From: Hysterangium stoloniferum
Lineage: Eukaryota > Basidiomycota > Agaricomycetes > Hysterangiales > Hysterangiaceae
Assembly (NCBI GenBank): GCA_015178975.1
Contig: WHVD01000024.1
Location: forward strand, 186,001 to 250,000
DNA: 64,000 bases
Direction: 5' to 3'
Both the position numbers and the translations under genes were made by a program. Under the pieces are notes generated by a model, which worked only from the letters and a program-made list of their open reading frames with translations, was not told the origin of the DNA and did not search any database. This document shows, one piece after another, positions 11,811-23,597 of this stretch. Numbering within the stretch: position 1 is the first letter of the stretch; every line of letters begins with the position of its first letter.

Positions 11811-12701
11811 AAGTCGTCACATTATTAATAGGCCCCGCATCGGATGGGGTCAGGTCAGTCCACTTCCCACCATCCTCTCCAAGCCAGTGTCTGTCACGAA
11901 GTCGGCGACGAGATCAGCCCCCACCGACCCCGTCAAGCACTGACTGAGCCAGTCTGGTTGTAACGGTGTGAGGGGTGGAGGGCATGAACAACCTCCCGAC
12001 CCTCAATGGACACATTAAAAGTCGTGGAGTTTGAGAAGATGGCGCAGGGTCCTGTGGAGGGTAGTGATCTCGTCGAGGGGAGTGACGGTAAGAGAGCTTC
12101 TGGTCCGTTGATATCCGTTGGGGGGTGCTGCGACTGTGAGTGCGACGCGTCCTCTGACATTCGAGTTGAATGATATGCATCTGCTCCCTGTCTCTTTCTC
12201 TTTCTCCTTCTCTGGGCTTTGCGTGGGTGTCTTCGGACAAGCTGCGAGCTGCTCATTCGTCGTTAACCATTAACAGTTGTTGCGACTGCCATGCGCCTCC
12301 TGGATATTCGAGTTGAATGGTACGCCTCTACCGTCCTGCTTTCTCTTCCTCCTTCTCTGGGCTTTTCGCGGATGACTTCGATCTTCCCGGCAGGGTCCTT
12401 CCTCTGCAAACCCTGTTGGGCTTCGATCGACAGGCCGCTCTATCGGCGTCGGGTCAGGTCTAAGGACGTCGATGAAGGGCTTGGTCTTGGCCGAAGATCC
12501 AATGTCAATCCCACCTGCGACAGCCCCGATGAGGTGTAGCCTGAGGTAGCGTATGAGCAGCCGGGGAGCCAGAAAGATACAGCGCTATCCGCGCGCTGAG
12601 CCGCTGCTCGGCATCGGCGCGCATCGACGCTCTTATCCTTGTGTCTTCTCCTGTTGCTCCATCGCAACCATCTGGAACTCATAGACAATTCAGTCAAAGG
12701 G

Positions 12702-12836
12702 ATGGGCGTAGGGCACAGGGGTAGGGTACAGGCGCAGGGGATAGACGTAGGGGATAGACGTAGGGGACGGGAGTAGGGGACGGGAGTAGGGGATAGGCGT
12801 AGGGGACAGGTATAGGGGACAGCGTAGGGAACAAGG
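12702..12836. repeat. G-rich 12-bp minisatellite, copy 1
   Basis: About ten units of a GGGGAYRGRNGTA-type word. On the minus strand it would read as Pro-Tyr/Ser-Pro repeats, but no supported gene uses that frame. Confidence 0.8.
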
Positions 12837-14341
12837 CAGGAGTGCGCCACGTTGGGCATCGAGGAATGGCTCTGGTTTGGCCGGAGAGTTCATGACAATC
12901 GGACTTACGAGGTGCAGTATTGGAGAAGAATTTGTGCGCTGGGCTGCTTAACATCGGCGCGCATTGGCACTGGTAGGCCTGTCGTTCTTCTATTGCTCCA
13001 TCGCGTCCTTCTCGAGCCCACGGACGGTTCGATCGAACAGATAACGTATAGATGGCAGGCCATCACAGAATGAGCCATGATCTCATGCAAACCCGCTGTT
13101 CTTTTGGGGTCAATAAGATTAGATTGCGTGCCTCAGTAGGGACCACTAAAGGTGTGTTGACAATATATTGGTCAAGCAGGTTGATAAGGTGTAGGTCGTG
13201 AGCCGCCGCGGAATGAACCATGATCTCATGCAGACCTGCTTGTCGTTTTGGTCTGGTACGAGCATCAGAAAAGAAGATTGCGAACCTCAGGAAGGACTGC
13301 TAAAGGACTGTTGACAATATATTGGTCGAGCGGGATGATGTTGTTGCTGTCACCGTCGAGATTTGCTCGGTTATCGTGAAGGGGTAGGTACGTTGATTTT
13401 GCCACTTGTCTGCAATATTCCCAGGACCCGTCATTATATCTCTACAACTGAACATTCTTTGCAGCGTCTTCATATCCGGTTTCCATCATTCCAACTGGTT
13501 GATAACTAAGCCGCCTGCAGCCATTGCCTAGAGGACCACACCACAACCAAATATCAACCGCATCGAGTCCCTCAAAAATGACAGGTTCCGAATAACATGG
13601 TGGACTGCATGACGTTTCACGAGGTGATCGGAACGATGTTCAAACCGGTTTGTAAACCAAACTCGATGATCACGTTCCGAGAGCGGTCCAGAAAAGCATA
13701 TTCTCGCGTCGTAGACCGTAAAGGACTTTTTCGAGTTGAATATAGGATGTGCCTGCCTGGTATGAGCCCGGTGAAAGCTTGCAGGCAGATTCCTTCAGTT
13801 ATGGTGTGCGAGGGATGTGATCGGAGAGTTATTTGCCTGGGGCATGCTCTTGGGTGCTGCCGATATGCTTGTCGGCCCTGACGTCGTAGAGACGAACAAT
13901 GCTAGGGTGTTTGAGAAACTAAGGGTATGAGAGCCGGTTTACACGCAAATACAATGCATCGCCGACGCATTCACCTTGAGTATTTCGATTTCACGTTCAA
14001 GTTCAACCTTCGACACTTCCTCGTCTAATGGGTATGACTACGACCTCAACATCCTGCTTGCCATGAAGACCGAGCTTGACCTTGCTGAACTCTCCTTCAC
14101 CGATTGTGCTGGACAAGGAGGGTGAGGTATGAGAGACTGCCGAGGCGCTACGGCTAACGTTGTGCGGCCTGGCGACCATATGGAAAGAGATATTACGATT
14201 TAAGGTGAAGTGCTAGCCTCTTTGTATGTGATTTTTTTTTACTCGATGAGTGAGTTCCTATGTATTACAGAATTAAAATCACGCAATGGAACGTAACTTA
14301 AATAATATTTGCACGCAAGGTCTCAGAAATTCCGTCACATC

Positions 14342-16023
14342 ACATGGCTGGTCACTTCTCACCATCTACGTCTGTCCTGCCCACTGGCCGTCGTTCTCAT
14401 TCCCCGAATCTCCCCCTAGCTCTAAGAAAAAGGCAAAAATCGTCCACGACCCTGGCCCTGGCCATGACATGGACGAGGACCTCCCCTCGCCCACGCCTTT
14501 CGGCTACCCCAACCCAACCCCGCACACGCCCAGCCTCACACATCCTCCAGCTGAGCCATATACCCCCGCCGACCCCCACCTCTTCCTTTCGTGTTCCGAT
14601 GCCGTAGCAAAAATTACCCACATCTACTCTGACCCCTCCGCCATGGAGGACCCAATTTCCGGGTGGGTCACTTTCTGCCTCAGCCTCATTGACATTATTT
14701 CAGACCCTGTCCCCCACGGCGAGTCCGTTGATGACCCTTCTATCACCAACGCCTGCTCTGAAATTCGTGCACACCTCGGTCGGCCATGGAGGGGGGCTGC
14801 ATATTTTCAGCGCTCGGGGCAGTCAGTGGAGTCAGCTGGGTGAGGACCACAGCAGTTCACGCACCTGTGAGCATGGTGGGCACAGATGGGTCGCGGTATC
14901 TACTGTATACATTATAATATTACGTTCAATATTAAGCCCCTATAGCTAGAACTACATAATATTAGGCTGCAGTGACTGCAACCCAAAAAAAAAAAATTTG
15001 AAATTACATGACTTGTCACGCAACAACGATTGGCTGCAGGGAAGTGAAAAGCACGCCATATTACGAAATTGGATGCTGTATGGTCTGAGGAGGTCCAAAA
15101 ATGCCTGAATACGTCCGGCTTCACATGCCATAATAACCTAGAGGCGAAATGACAGCGATTTTTACTCAACACGCGGTTTCACATTTGACAAAAAAGCTGC
15201 ACTACGTCATCAGATTATACTAGTAAATGAGCAATCATGTGAAGGGGAGCAGGTTCTGTGGGAGGAACAACACGTTGAAGGAATATTTATATCAAAGGAA
15301 GAGAGATTAAAAAGAATGTTCCGTGTATGATGTTTGTGCATGCAATCTGAAAATAAGCGGAATCAGCTACATTCTTCCAGTAGGTAAGCTATTCGACCTA
15401 CCAGGGAAACCGGGAGGGGATCAAGTGCTCTCGGCAAAAGGAGCAACGACGTCTGCTGGGCCACCCCTACCTACGGGGGTATTGAAGAGCTGATCGATGG
15501 CCTGAACGAGGTCCTGATCGAGCTCAGTGAGGAGGCCATCGGGTCTATCATCGGGGCCTCCTTGAGTCTGACGCGACTCCACCTCTCTGCCATTCAACGA
15601 CAGGAGCAGCAGAAGCGAAGGAGAGTAGGGTGGGGGGTGATGAGACTGAAAAGATAGGTGAAAGAGGTCATGATGTAGGACGGATAATCTAGCTGACTGC
15701 GTTGACTAGAGTGAGGTGAGCCTTGTTAGTGGGGGATGCTTTTATAGGGTATCCACAGCGACCTGGGAGGAGACCCGTAGTCCGACAATGTAAATTATTG
15801 CTGTAGGCATGCGGCCAAGAACATATAATGTTCATTGATATCACCGTTAATTGCGAAGCTATCGAAATAATTGGGATGTCAACATTACTTCGATACAGAT
15901 ATAGATCTGTATACACATACTTGTGGTATTATTGACCTTTACACCATAACGATTGAAAGAAAAGAATGGAATGAATGACAGACATAAAGGTGCATCTACA
16001 GAGAATTTGAACACGGCCATCCG
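14342..16023 (+). mobile_element. Retrotransposed segment beside the LINE copy
   Basis: It lies between two copies of AAATTCCGTCACAT (14328-14341 and about 16024-16037). The left 500 bp reads as a Pro/Ser-rich open frame (PSSKKKAKIVHDPGPGHDMD, then TPFGYPNPTPHTPSLTH) that could be LINE ORF1-like, and an A12 tract follows at about 14982-14994. Beyond it is unrelated sequence, including an unrecognised ~56-codon open segment on the minus strand ending at 15421. The origin is uncertain: a chimeric LINE product or a second insertion at the same target. Confidence 0.4.
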
Positions 16024-16037
16024 AAATTCCGTCACAT

Positions 16038-17424
16038 GAAGAGCCTCCCTGACTGGGAGGGCCACCCGCTTAGTGACTACCTCTCCTCCTCCCCCCCCCC
16101 CAAGGCCGATCGCATAAGCGACCCACCATCATCCACCACCTTGCCTCCCTGTCCAACCCCATGGCCGAACGGATCTTCCCCTACTTTGCCCCACCCCATG
16201 CACACTGCCCTTTGTGGGGTGACTGCCTCTCTAAGAACATCCCCGACCCAAACCCCGACCCTGTCGCTTGTTCCCAGTTCATCAACTCACTCTGCCACAC
16301 CATCCACACTGCCAATCTGGACCCCTCTACCCTGGTCATCTATGCTGATGGCTCCCAATGTAATACACATGGTAGCCATCGCTGCACAGGTGCTGGTTAC
16401 TCCATCCACCACCTTGGCTCCCAGGGCATTTTGGCATTGGCAGATGTGTGGGCATTTTTGACACTGAAATGTTTGCCTTGGCATGTGGCAGCACTACCAT
16501 CCAGAGAATTACTACTGATCTCCCCAAAGCTAAGCATCTCCTTTTCCTCTGTGACAACCAGGCTGCTCTCAGAACCATTGATGACATTTCAGACCACCCA
16601 GGCCAGTGTGCCTCCATCATTTTCCACAAACACACTGAGTCTTTCCTTACTGACCCATCCCACCACATCTCCCTCTCCTGGATCCCTGGTCACAAGGGCT
16701 TGCAAGGCAATGAAGAGGCTGACTCTCTCACTAAAGAAGCTGACAACCTCCACCCCCCATCCTCCACTCCACCATCTCCTGGGCCCTGGAATGTGCCAAG
16801 TCCCATACGCTAAGACTCTGGCACCAGGACTGGCACCATCTTCCCCACACCAACCAAGCTGCCATTGCCCTCCATAAACCCCCTTCCCTCAAACTCTTGA
16901 AATTTCATAAAGACTATGGAGGCCCCCACCACATCCACACACATATCATCCAGGCAATCATGGACCATGGCTTCTATGGTGCCTACTACCACCATTTCAT
17001 CTCCAACCTCCCTGCCCTTGCGGCACCACAGGCATTCAATCCTGCCTCTACATCCTCTCCAAGTGCCCCCTCTACAAGGAGCACTGACCCACCCTCCTCT
17101 CTGCCTCCCAAGATCTGTCACCTGCTGTCATCCTCGGCACCCACAAAGGCCTTGAAGTGCTGGCCGAATTTATTGCTGCATCTAACTCTTTCTGTAAGAC
17201 TTAAGCTCCCCCCACCCCCCTCATAACTTCCTCTTTTCTCCCCACCCCAGGACCTTTCTCTATCCTTCCTGCCTCCCCCTGCCCTTCTCTTGACCCTTCT
17301 GCTCCCCCAACCCACAACTCCTATACCTGTCTCCTTCCCACCTACCTACCTTTAGGGTTCCTTTTCCCCTGACTGCAATGTATCTTAGTTATGCGATGCA
17401 GTATATAAATGTATTAAAAAAAAC
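16038..17424 (+). mobile_element. 5'-truncated LINE, RNase H end (Tad1-like)
   Basis: RNase H motifs read in order but in two frames: LVIYADGSQCNTHG (about 16335), then IFDTEMFALACGS (about 16452), LFLCDNQAALRTID (about 16545) and LSWIPGHKGLQGNEEADSL (about 16675). A C-terminal region with HTHIIQAIMDHGFYGAYY (about 16935) follows. The 3' UTR ends in ATTAAAAAAAAC, then AAATTCTGTCACAT (17427-17440), a target duplication of AAATTCCGTCACAT at 16024-16037. RT and endonuclease are absent. The frameshift lies between the SQG and GIFD segments near 16430-16460. LINEs with a C-terminal RNase H are typical of the fungal Tad1 group. Confidence 0.75.
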
Positions 17425-18482
17425 AAATTCTGTCACATGATCAAGCTCAAGCCAAACTAAACACATTTCAAAGAGTTAGTTTATTGACTTGTACCATTAG
17501 ACTGCTAATACAGGGATATGCATTAGCTTGTATGAAATGATACCCGGAGGCCGGTGTGGAAGCCTCTCGGGGACCACCAGACATATGTTTATGAGTTGGC
17601 AATGGAATATTGGTGGACAGTCATTTATGTGTTCGTCAGCCATTGCTCAACCCCTTTACTCACCTTCTTAGTTTGCACCATCGATTAGTAAGCGCCTAGT
17701 TTATTTATTTTGGCTTCCCTACTGAGCTATGTTACAAGATTGGTTTCACCCACACAGCTGTAAATGTCCTTTCTGCTGCACCGCACGCTTGGGAATAATT
17801 TTCCCACTCACAGTAGCCAGAATGATCAACCGACTCTCCATGAGGTCACCTATTATTGCTATTATCATGTACGACTCGTTTCGTTACTATCCGACGATGA
17901 CCTTCGACAATTCGAGAGAATTCTCTTATCATCTTTGCGTTTGACATTTCCCAAGCCTGGTTACGAGTAAGCATAGGAAAGGTTTTACTACAGTATGTGG
18001 CACCCACCAACCAGAAAGTTGGTCAAATAGGCTGATATTCGTTCATTAAATAAGATTTCAAAGTTATTATCTACAAGTGCCCGTTAGAAGCCGCTGAAGA
18101 TTAGTTCTTTGAATCCTGGCTGTCAAAAAAGCTCCAACATCCAGAGCCTACGAGAAGAAGCGTCCGGTTCAGAAGGGGGGACAAAATGCTATGACTCCTG
18201 CCACTTCTCGTACCACTCTAAATCACGATGCGCTCTAAAAGATTTGACGACATTTTCTGGCTCTGAGGCTCCCTGTGTAGTCGCATAGCTTGGCCCAACC
18301 TGGGTGCCTTCTCACTGATACTCAAGCCATATAAATTGGTACGTGTTGAAGTGCGGTAATAATCTCAACATGATGACACTTTGTGGGTCCCAGTATATAT
18401 GTAGTTCAGTGCCGTAGATTAGCAGTAACAACGTTTGTTGTTCGCGTTTACCGTGTACCGACTTACCCTCTGCGTCAACAGC
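17425..18482. other. Right end of duplication copy 1, no gene recognised
   Basis: It matches about 22680-23597 of copy 2. A short conserved open frame (MEYWWTVIYVFVSHCST, from about 17605) is hydrophobic and present in both copies, but it is too short and unsupported to call. Small promoter-like AT words only. Confidence 0.45.
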
Positions 18483-18819
18483 TGGTGTATCTGAGGAACT
18501 AATTCAGATTGCTATTTTCATCGTAAAAGAAACATTAATCTATTATTACTTTCAGTCTAAAGGCTGAATTCCTGAAGTTGCAGTATGCTATAATTTTGGC
18601 GGGTCCTCGACCATGCCCAGAGCAGTATTCTATGTACATGTAACCGGGATTACTATCATTATCAGCATAAATACTATCACTATCTAGAGAACATGAGTAT
18701 GAATGTGACATAAGTAATGACTTATAGAACCTTCAGTGTAACACGACAGAGCGCTGTGAAGGTAAACTGTATTTGACCATAAGCATGAGCATTGGAGTAG
18801 GTATATAATGAAACGATCT
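18483..18819. other. Spacer between duplication copies
   Basis: AT-rich sequence between the two copies. A stretch near 18770-18805 resembles 2812-2850. No gene recognised. Confidence 0.45.
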
Positions 18820-19007
18820 TAGACATTTTTAATGGGGAGGAAGTGAACAGTAGGGGAGGTGATGTAGGATGATGAATAGAGGGGATCAAAAGATAAGTCC
18901 AAAGGAAATGTGCGGCCGGTCTACCGCCCAATTTCACAATGTCTGTAATAAAGAAAAAAAAAACGAGCGTCAAAGCCATCATAGAAGAAATTTTCTCAGG
19001 TTCCCTT

Positions 19008-22000
19008 TCAACCATCAGATCTCAAGCTAACGGTATCCTCCAGACGATTGACTTCTGTTAACTCAACTGAGAACCCTACCTCACCACCTTGGTCAACGCT
19101 GCGATCATCATAAATCGCTTTGAATGTTGGTGGGCTTTGGAGGGGAGCCGCAGAGGTAAGGCTGCTGTCGCCCCAGGCCTTTGCTGCGCACGTTCCCGCT
19201 TCACTACGCGCCATCATATCGAGACGCGCTGTGCATGTTTTGATCCCCAGTAGGGAGGGTAGGACGAAAGGCAAAGGCGCAGGGTGGCATTATAACCGCC
19301 GAAAAGTGCAGTGATTAGTACGGCGGTAATTGGAGAAGGAGATATCGGGTTGATTTAAGGCCTTGCACAGACCTTTCTTGCACTCTGTCCTTTTTTGTTC
19401 TTTTGTTCTTCTTGACGGCAACTGTAACCAAAAAAATTGTTCATGAGCTCTTTGATTGTCCTGTAAACAAAACAAAGCGAAGGGAATCAAGCTCAACGTT
19501 TTTCCCCTCGACTTCGTCTTCTCGAACAGCTTTCGCACCACCATTTTTCACGGTAACAGAGGCCCTCCTCTTACTCGTCGTATTATTGAGGGACCTCGCA
19601 TCGGAGTGTAGTTGTGGCCCGCAGCGGGTTTTCTCCACTGAAATCAAAAGAGAGGTCTCGGTCGTGCCTTCCAAGATTGCGCAGCTGGAACTAGTTTGCA
19701 ATGGTCTCGCTGACAGGGCAGAAAAACAGTTTGTGGCGGGAAGAGCGAAAGGGAAATAGAAGCAGATTCAAAACCGCCGGGAGGTACTGTAGGCAGTGCA
19801 GCAGGAATTGCAGACGGAGTTCATTTCGAGTTTTTGTACAGGCGCTATCTGCGCTTTGGCTTTTCCATTATTATTTTTTAACCCCGATCGTAACCGAACG
19901 ATGGCGTGCGACCTCCAATTATCCTGTAAACAAAACAAAGCGAAACCAAGCATTAGTCAACTCAATCATAGCCAAACAGTGTCAACAAACCATCAATCAA
20001 CTCGCATCTGCTTATAGGCTACGAAGCCAAGCTCAGCGTCTTCCCTCGCGTTTTCTTCTCATCCATAAAGCTACCTTCTCCTCCAGTCTCACTTCTCCCC
20101 AACAGCCACCATCTTCCACGGTAAGTCGTCGCATTATTGATAGGCCACACATCGGGTAGGGTCAGGTCGTTTCACTTCCCACCATCTTCCCCAAGCCACA
20201 GACGAAGTCGGCGACAAGATTAGCCGCCACCGACCCCGTCTAGCACTGACTGGGCCAGTCTGGTTGTAACGGCGTGAGGTGGGGGGCATGAACAACGTCC
20301 CGACCTTCAGTGGGACACTTTAAAAGCCGTGGCGTTTGAGAAGATGGGGCAAGGTCTTGTGGAGGCTGGTAATCTTGTCAAGGGGGAGGGATGGTGAGAG
20401 AGCTTCTGGTTCGTTGATATCCGTTGGGGGGCGGCTGTGACTGTGAGTGCGACTCGTCCTCTGATATTCGACTTGAATGATGTGCATCTACTCCCTGGCT
20501 CTCTCTTTCTCCTTCTCTGGGCTTTGCGTGGGTGTCTTCGGACAGGCTGCTTGTACGAGAGATCTGCTCATTCATCGCCAACCATTGGCAGTTGTTGCGA
20601 CTGCCATGCACCTCCTGGATATTCGAGTTGAATGGTACGCCTCTACCGTCCTGCTTGCTTCTCCTTCACTGGGCTTTTCGCGGATGTCTTCGATCTTCCG
20701 GGTAGGGTCCTTCCTCTGCGAACCCTGCTGGGCTTCGATCGACAGGCGGCTCTATCAGCGTCGGGTCAGGTCTAGGGGCGTTGATGAAGGGCTTCGGCTT
20801 GGTCGAATATCCAATGTCAATCTCACTTGCGACGGTCCGGTGAGGTGTAGCCTGAGGTAGCGCATGAGTAGCTGGGGAGCCAGAAAGACACAGCGCTATT
20901 CGCGTGCTGAGCTGCTGCTCGGGATCGGCGCGCATCGACGCTCTTATCTTTCTTCTCCTGCTGCTCCATCACAACCTTCTGGAACTCATAAACGGTTCAG
21001 TCAAATGGATCGGCGTAGGGGATAGATGTAGGGGGAAGGGTAGGGGCTAGAGGTAGGTGGACAGGGGTAGGGGACAGGGGTAGGGGACAGACGTAGAGAA
21101 CGAGGCAGGATTGCGCCACGTTGAATATTGAGGAATGGCACTGGTGTGGCTGGAGAGTTCATGACAATCGCACTTACTACGGTGACTGTCCGGCAAGATG
21201 TAGTCGCAGGTAGCGTGCAGAATCGAGGTGCAGTGTTGGAGAACAATTTGTGCGCTGGGATGCTTGGCATCGGCGTGCATTGGCACTGATAGGTCTGTCG
21301 TTTTTCTGCTGCTCCATCGCGTTGTTCTCGAGCCGGCCGACGGTTCGATCGAACAGATAACGTATAGATGCCCAGCCACCACAGAATGGGCCATGATCTC
21401 ATGCAGACCGGCTTTTCTTTTGGGATCTGGTATGAGCATCAAGAAGATCAGATTGCGTGCCTCAGTAGGGACCACTAAAGGTGTGCTGACATTATATAGG
21501 TCGAGCAGGTTGATAACGTGTGGGTCATGAGCCGCGGCGGAATGAACCATGATCCCATGCAGACCTGCTTGTCGTTTTGAGCCTGGTACGAGGATCAGAA
21601 AAGAAGATTGCGAACCTCAGGAAGGACCGTTAAAGGTCTGTTGACAATATATTGGTCGAACAGGCTGATGTTGTTGCTGTCACCATCGAGATTTGCTAGG
21701 TTATCGTGAAGGGGTAGGTACGTTCATTTCGCCACTTGTCTGCACTATTCCCAGGATCCGTCATCATATCTCTACAACTGAACATTCCTTCCAGCGCCTT
21801 CATACCCGGTTCTTATCATTCCAACTGGTTGATCACTAAGCCGCCTGCAGCCATTGTCTAGAGGACCACACCACCACAACCAAATATCAACCGCAGAGCC
21901 AACGTCGAGTCCCTCACAAATGACAGGTTCCGAGTAACATGGTCAACCGCATGACGTCTCATGAGATGATCGGAACGATGTTCAAACCGGTTTGTAAACC

Positions 22001-22532
22001 AAAGTCGATGATCACCTTGCGAGAGCCGTCCAGAAAAGCACATTCCCGAGTCTCAAACCGTAAAGGATGATCTTTTTCGAGTTGAATATAGGATGTGCCT
22101 GCCTGGTATGAGCCCGGTGAAAGCTTGCAGGCAGATTCCTTCAGGTATCGGTGTGCGAGGGATGTGGTCGGAGAGTTATTTGCCTGGGGCATGCTCTTGG
22201 GTGGTGCCGATATGCTTGTCGGCCCTGATGACGTCGTAGAGACGAACAATGCTAGGGTGTTTGAGAAAGTAAGGGAATGAGAACCGGTTTACACGCAAAT
22301 GCAATGGATCGCCGACGCACTCACCTTGAGCATTTCAATTTCACGTTGAAGTTCAAGTGCGACCTTCGATATTTCCTCGTCGGATGAGTTGGACTACGAC
22401 CTCGACCCGCCGCTTGCCATGAAGACCGAGCTTGACCTTGCGGAACTCTCCTTCACCGATTGTGCTCGACAAGGAGGGTGAGGTATGAGAGACTGCCGAG
22501 GCGCTACGGACGGTGTGCGGCCTGGCGACCAT
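19008..22532 (-). pseudogene. Decayed Kin4-like Ser/Thr kinase gene, copy 2
   Basis: The start at 22532 (ATGGTCGCC) leads to a glycine-rich loop, TIGEGEFRKVKLGLHG (about 22440-22490). A GTGAGTGCG donor follows EIEMLK, and after the intron comes HPSIVRLYDVI (about 22240). Further segments are AHRYLKESACKL (about 22150), KVIIDFGL (DFG at about 21998-22006), NRFEHRSDHLM, GSAVDIW (about 21870) and the C-lobe block EARNLIFLMLIPDPKRKAGL (about 21400-21490), which is repeated in diverged form at about 21560-21690. The C-terminus is FSVELTEVNRLEDTVSLRS (19008-19075). The order and total length (~3.5 kb) fit a basidiomycete Kin4/CAMK-type kinase with a KA1-like end. Frames shift repeatedly and HRD is lost, so it is inactive. 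Confidence 0.65.
21008..21097. repeat. G-rich 12-bp minisatellite, copy 2
   Basis: Shorter counterpart of 12702-12836, with GTAGGGGAC-type units. Unit number differs between the two duplication copies. Confidence 0.75.
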
Positions 22533-23597
22533 ATAAAAAAATATATTATTATTGTTACGATTTAAGGTACAGTACTAACCTCTTTGTATGTTTTACTCGA
22601 TGAGTTCCTATGTATTACAGAATTAAAATCATGCAAGGGAACGTAAACGTAATATTTGCACGAAAGATCTCAGAAATTCCGTCACATGATCAAGCTCAAG
22701 CCAACTCAACCAACACCTTTCAAAGAATTAGTTTATTGACTTGCACCATTGGAGTGCTAATACAGGGTTGTGCATTAATTTGTACAGAAGGCTCTCGGAA
22801 ACTGCCAGAGATATGTTTATGCTTCGAGTCGATTCCTCGGTGAGTTGGCAATGGAATATTGGTGGACAGTCATTTATGTGTTTGTTAGCCATCGCTCAAC
22901 CCTTTTACTCACCTTCCTAATTTGCACCATCGATTAGTAAGTACCTAGTTTGTTTGTTTTGGCTTCCTACTGAGCTATTCGTTTCACCAACATCGCTGCA
23001 AATGTCCTTTCTGCGGCGCCGCACGCTTCGGAACAATTTTCATCACAGTGGCCAGAATGATTGACCGACACTCTATGAGGGTCACATTATTGCTATTATT
23101 ATGTACGGCTTGTTCCGTTACTATCCGATGATGACCTTTGACAATTCGAGAGCATGCTCTGATTTGTTATGGGCTATACCATTTTTGCGTTCGATATTTC
23201 CCCAGCCTGGCAACGACTAAGCATAGGACATGTTCTGCTACAGTATGTGGCACCCACTGCTGAGATTAGTTCTTTGACCCGGGCTGTCAAAAAAGCTCCA
23301 ATATCCAGAGCCTGGTTCAGAAACTTTCTTCCGGGGACAAAATGCTATGACTCCTGGCACTTCTCGCACCACTCTAAATCACGATGCGCTCTAAAGGATT
23401 TGACGTCATTTTCTGGCTCGGAGGCTCTCCCTGTGTAGTCCCACAGCTTGCCTCAACCTGGGTGCCTTCTCACTGATACTCAAGCCATATAAAATGGTAC
23501 GTATTGAAACTCGGTAATAATCTCAACATGAGCTTAGTAGTAACAACGTTCGCTGTTCGCGTCCATCGTGTACTGACCTATACCCCTGCGTCAGTAT

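Larger units (their letters stand above)
10630..14179 (-). pseudogene. Decayed Kin4-like Ser/Thr kinase gene, copy 1
   Basis: The minus strand starts at 14179 with MVARPHNVSRSASAVS and reaches a glycine-rich loop, IGEGEFSKVKLGLHG (about 14075-14120). An intron follows EIEIL-type sequence, then broken kinase-domain pieces: FTNRFEHRSDH (about 13650) and two copies of the C-lobe block YIVN.PL...E.RNL (about 13100-13200 and 13230-13340). The far C-terminal piece, VELTEINRLEDTVSLTSGG (10630-10700), resembles the KA1-like end of basidiomycete Kin4/NIM1-type kinases. In-frame stops and frame changes are frequent and the catalytic HRD motif is not recognisable, so this is a pseudogene. Family assignment rests on motif order in both copies together. 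Confidence 0.6.
10380..18482. repeat. Segmental duplication, copy 1 (with LINE insert)
   Basis: This segment aligns collinearly with about 18820-23597. Shared landmarks in order are the LEDTVSL-coding block (10650/19030), the CCTGTAAACAAAACAAAG word twice per copy, the GTAGGGGAC minisatellite, the kinase segment, and the CTCAACATGA block at the end. The match is interrupted by LINE-derived DNA at 14342-17426. Many small differences show the duplication is old. Confidence 0.85.
18820..23597. repeat. Segmental duplication, copy 2
   Basis: Collinear with 10380-14341 plus 17427-18482. It is the uninterrupted version and therefore shows that the LINE-derived DNA entered copy 1 after the duplication. 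Copy 2 keeps an intact CCGTCACATGATCAAGC site at about 22679, marking the empty LINE target. Confidence 0.85.

Noticed and set aside
12440-12954. Proline-rich minus-strand frames (PTPVPY repeats)
   Set aside because: Produced by the 12-bp minisatellite; present in several frames and with no start or family support.
16161-16877. Long plus frame as a host gene
   Set aside because: It contains RNase H motifs of a LINE and changes frame in the middle of the domain.
21330-21365. Palindrome GTTCGATCGAAC as an operator
   Set aside because: It lies within the decayed kinase coding sequence in both duplication copies and is probably coincidental.
22610-22843. Plus-strand frame as a gene in copy 2
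   Set aside because: No conservation of frame with copy 1 and no recognisable residues.
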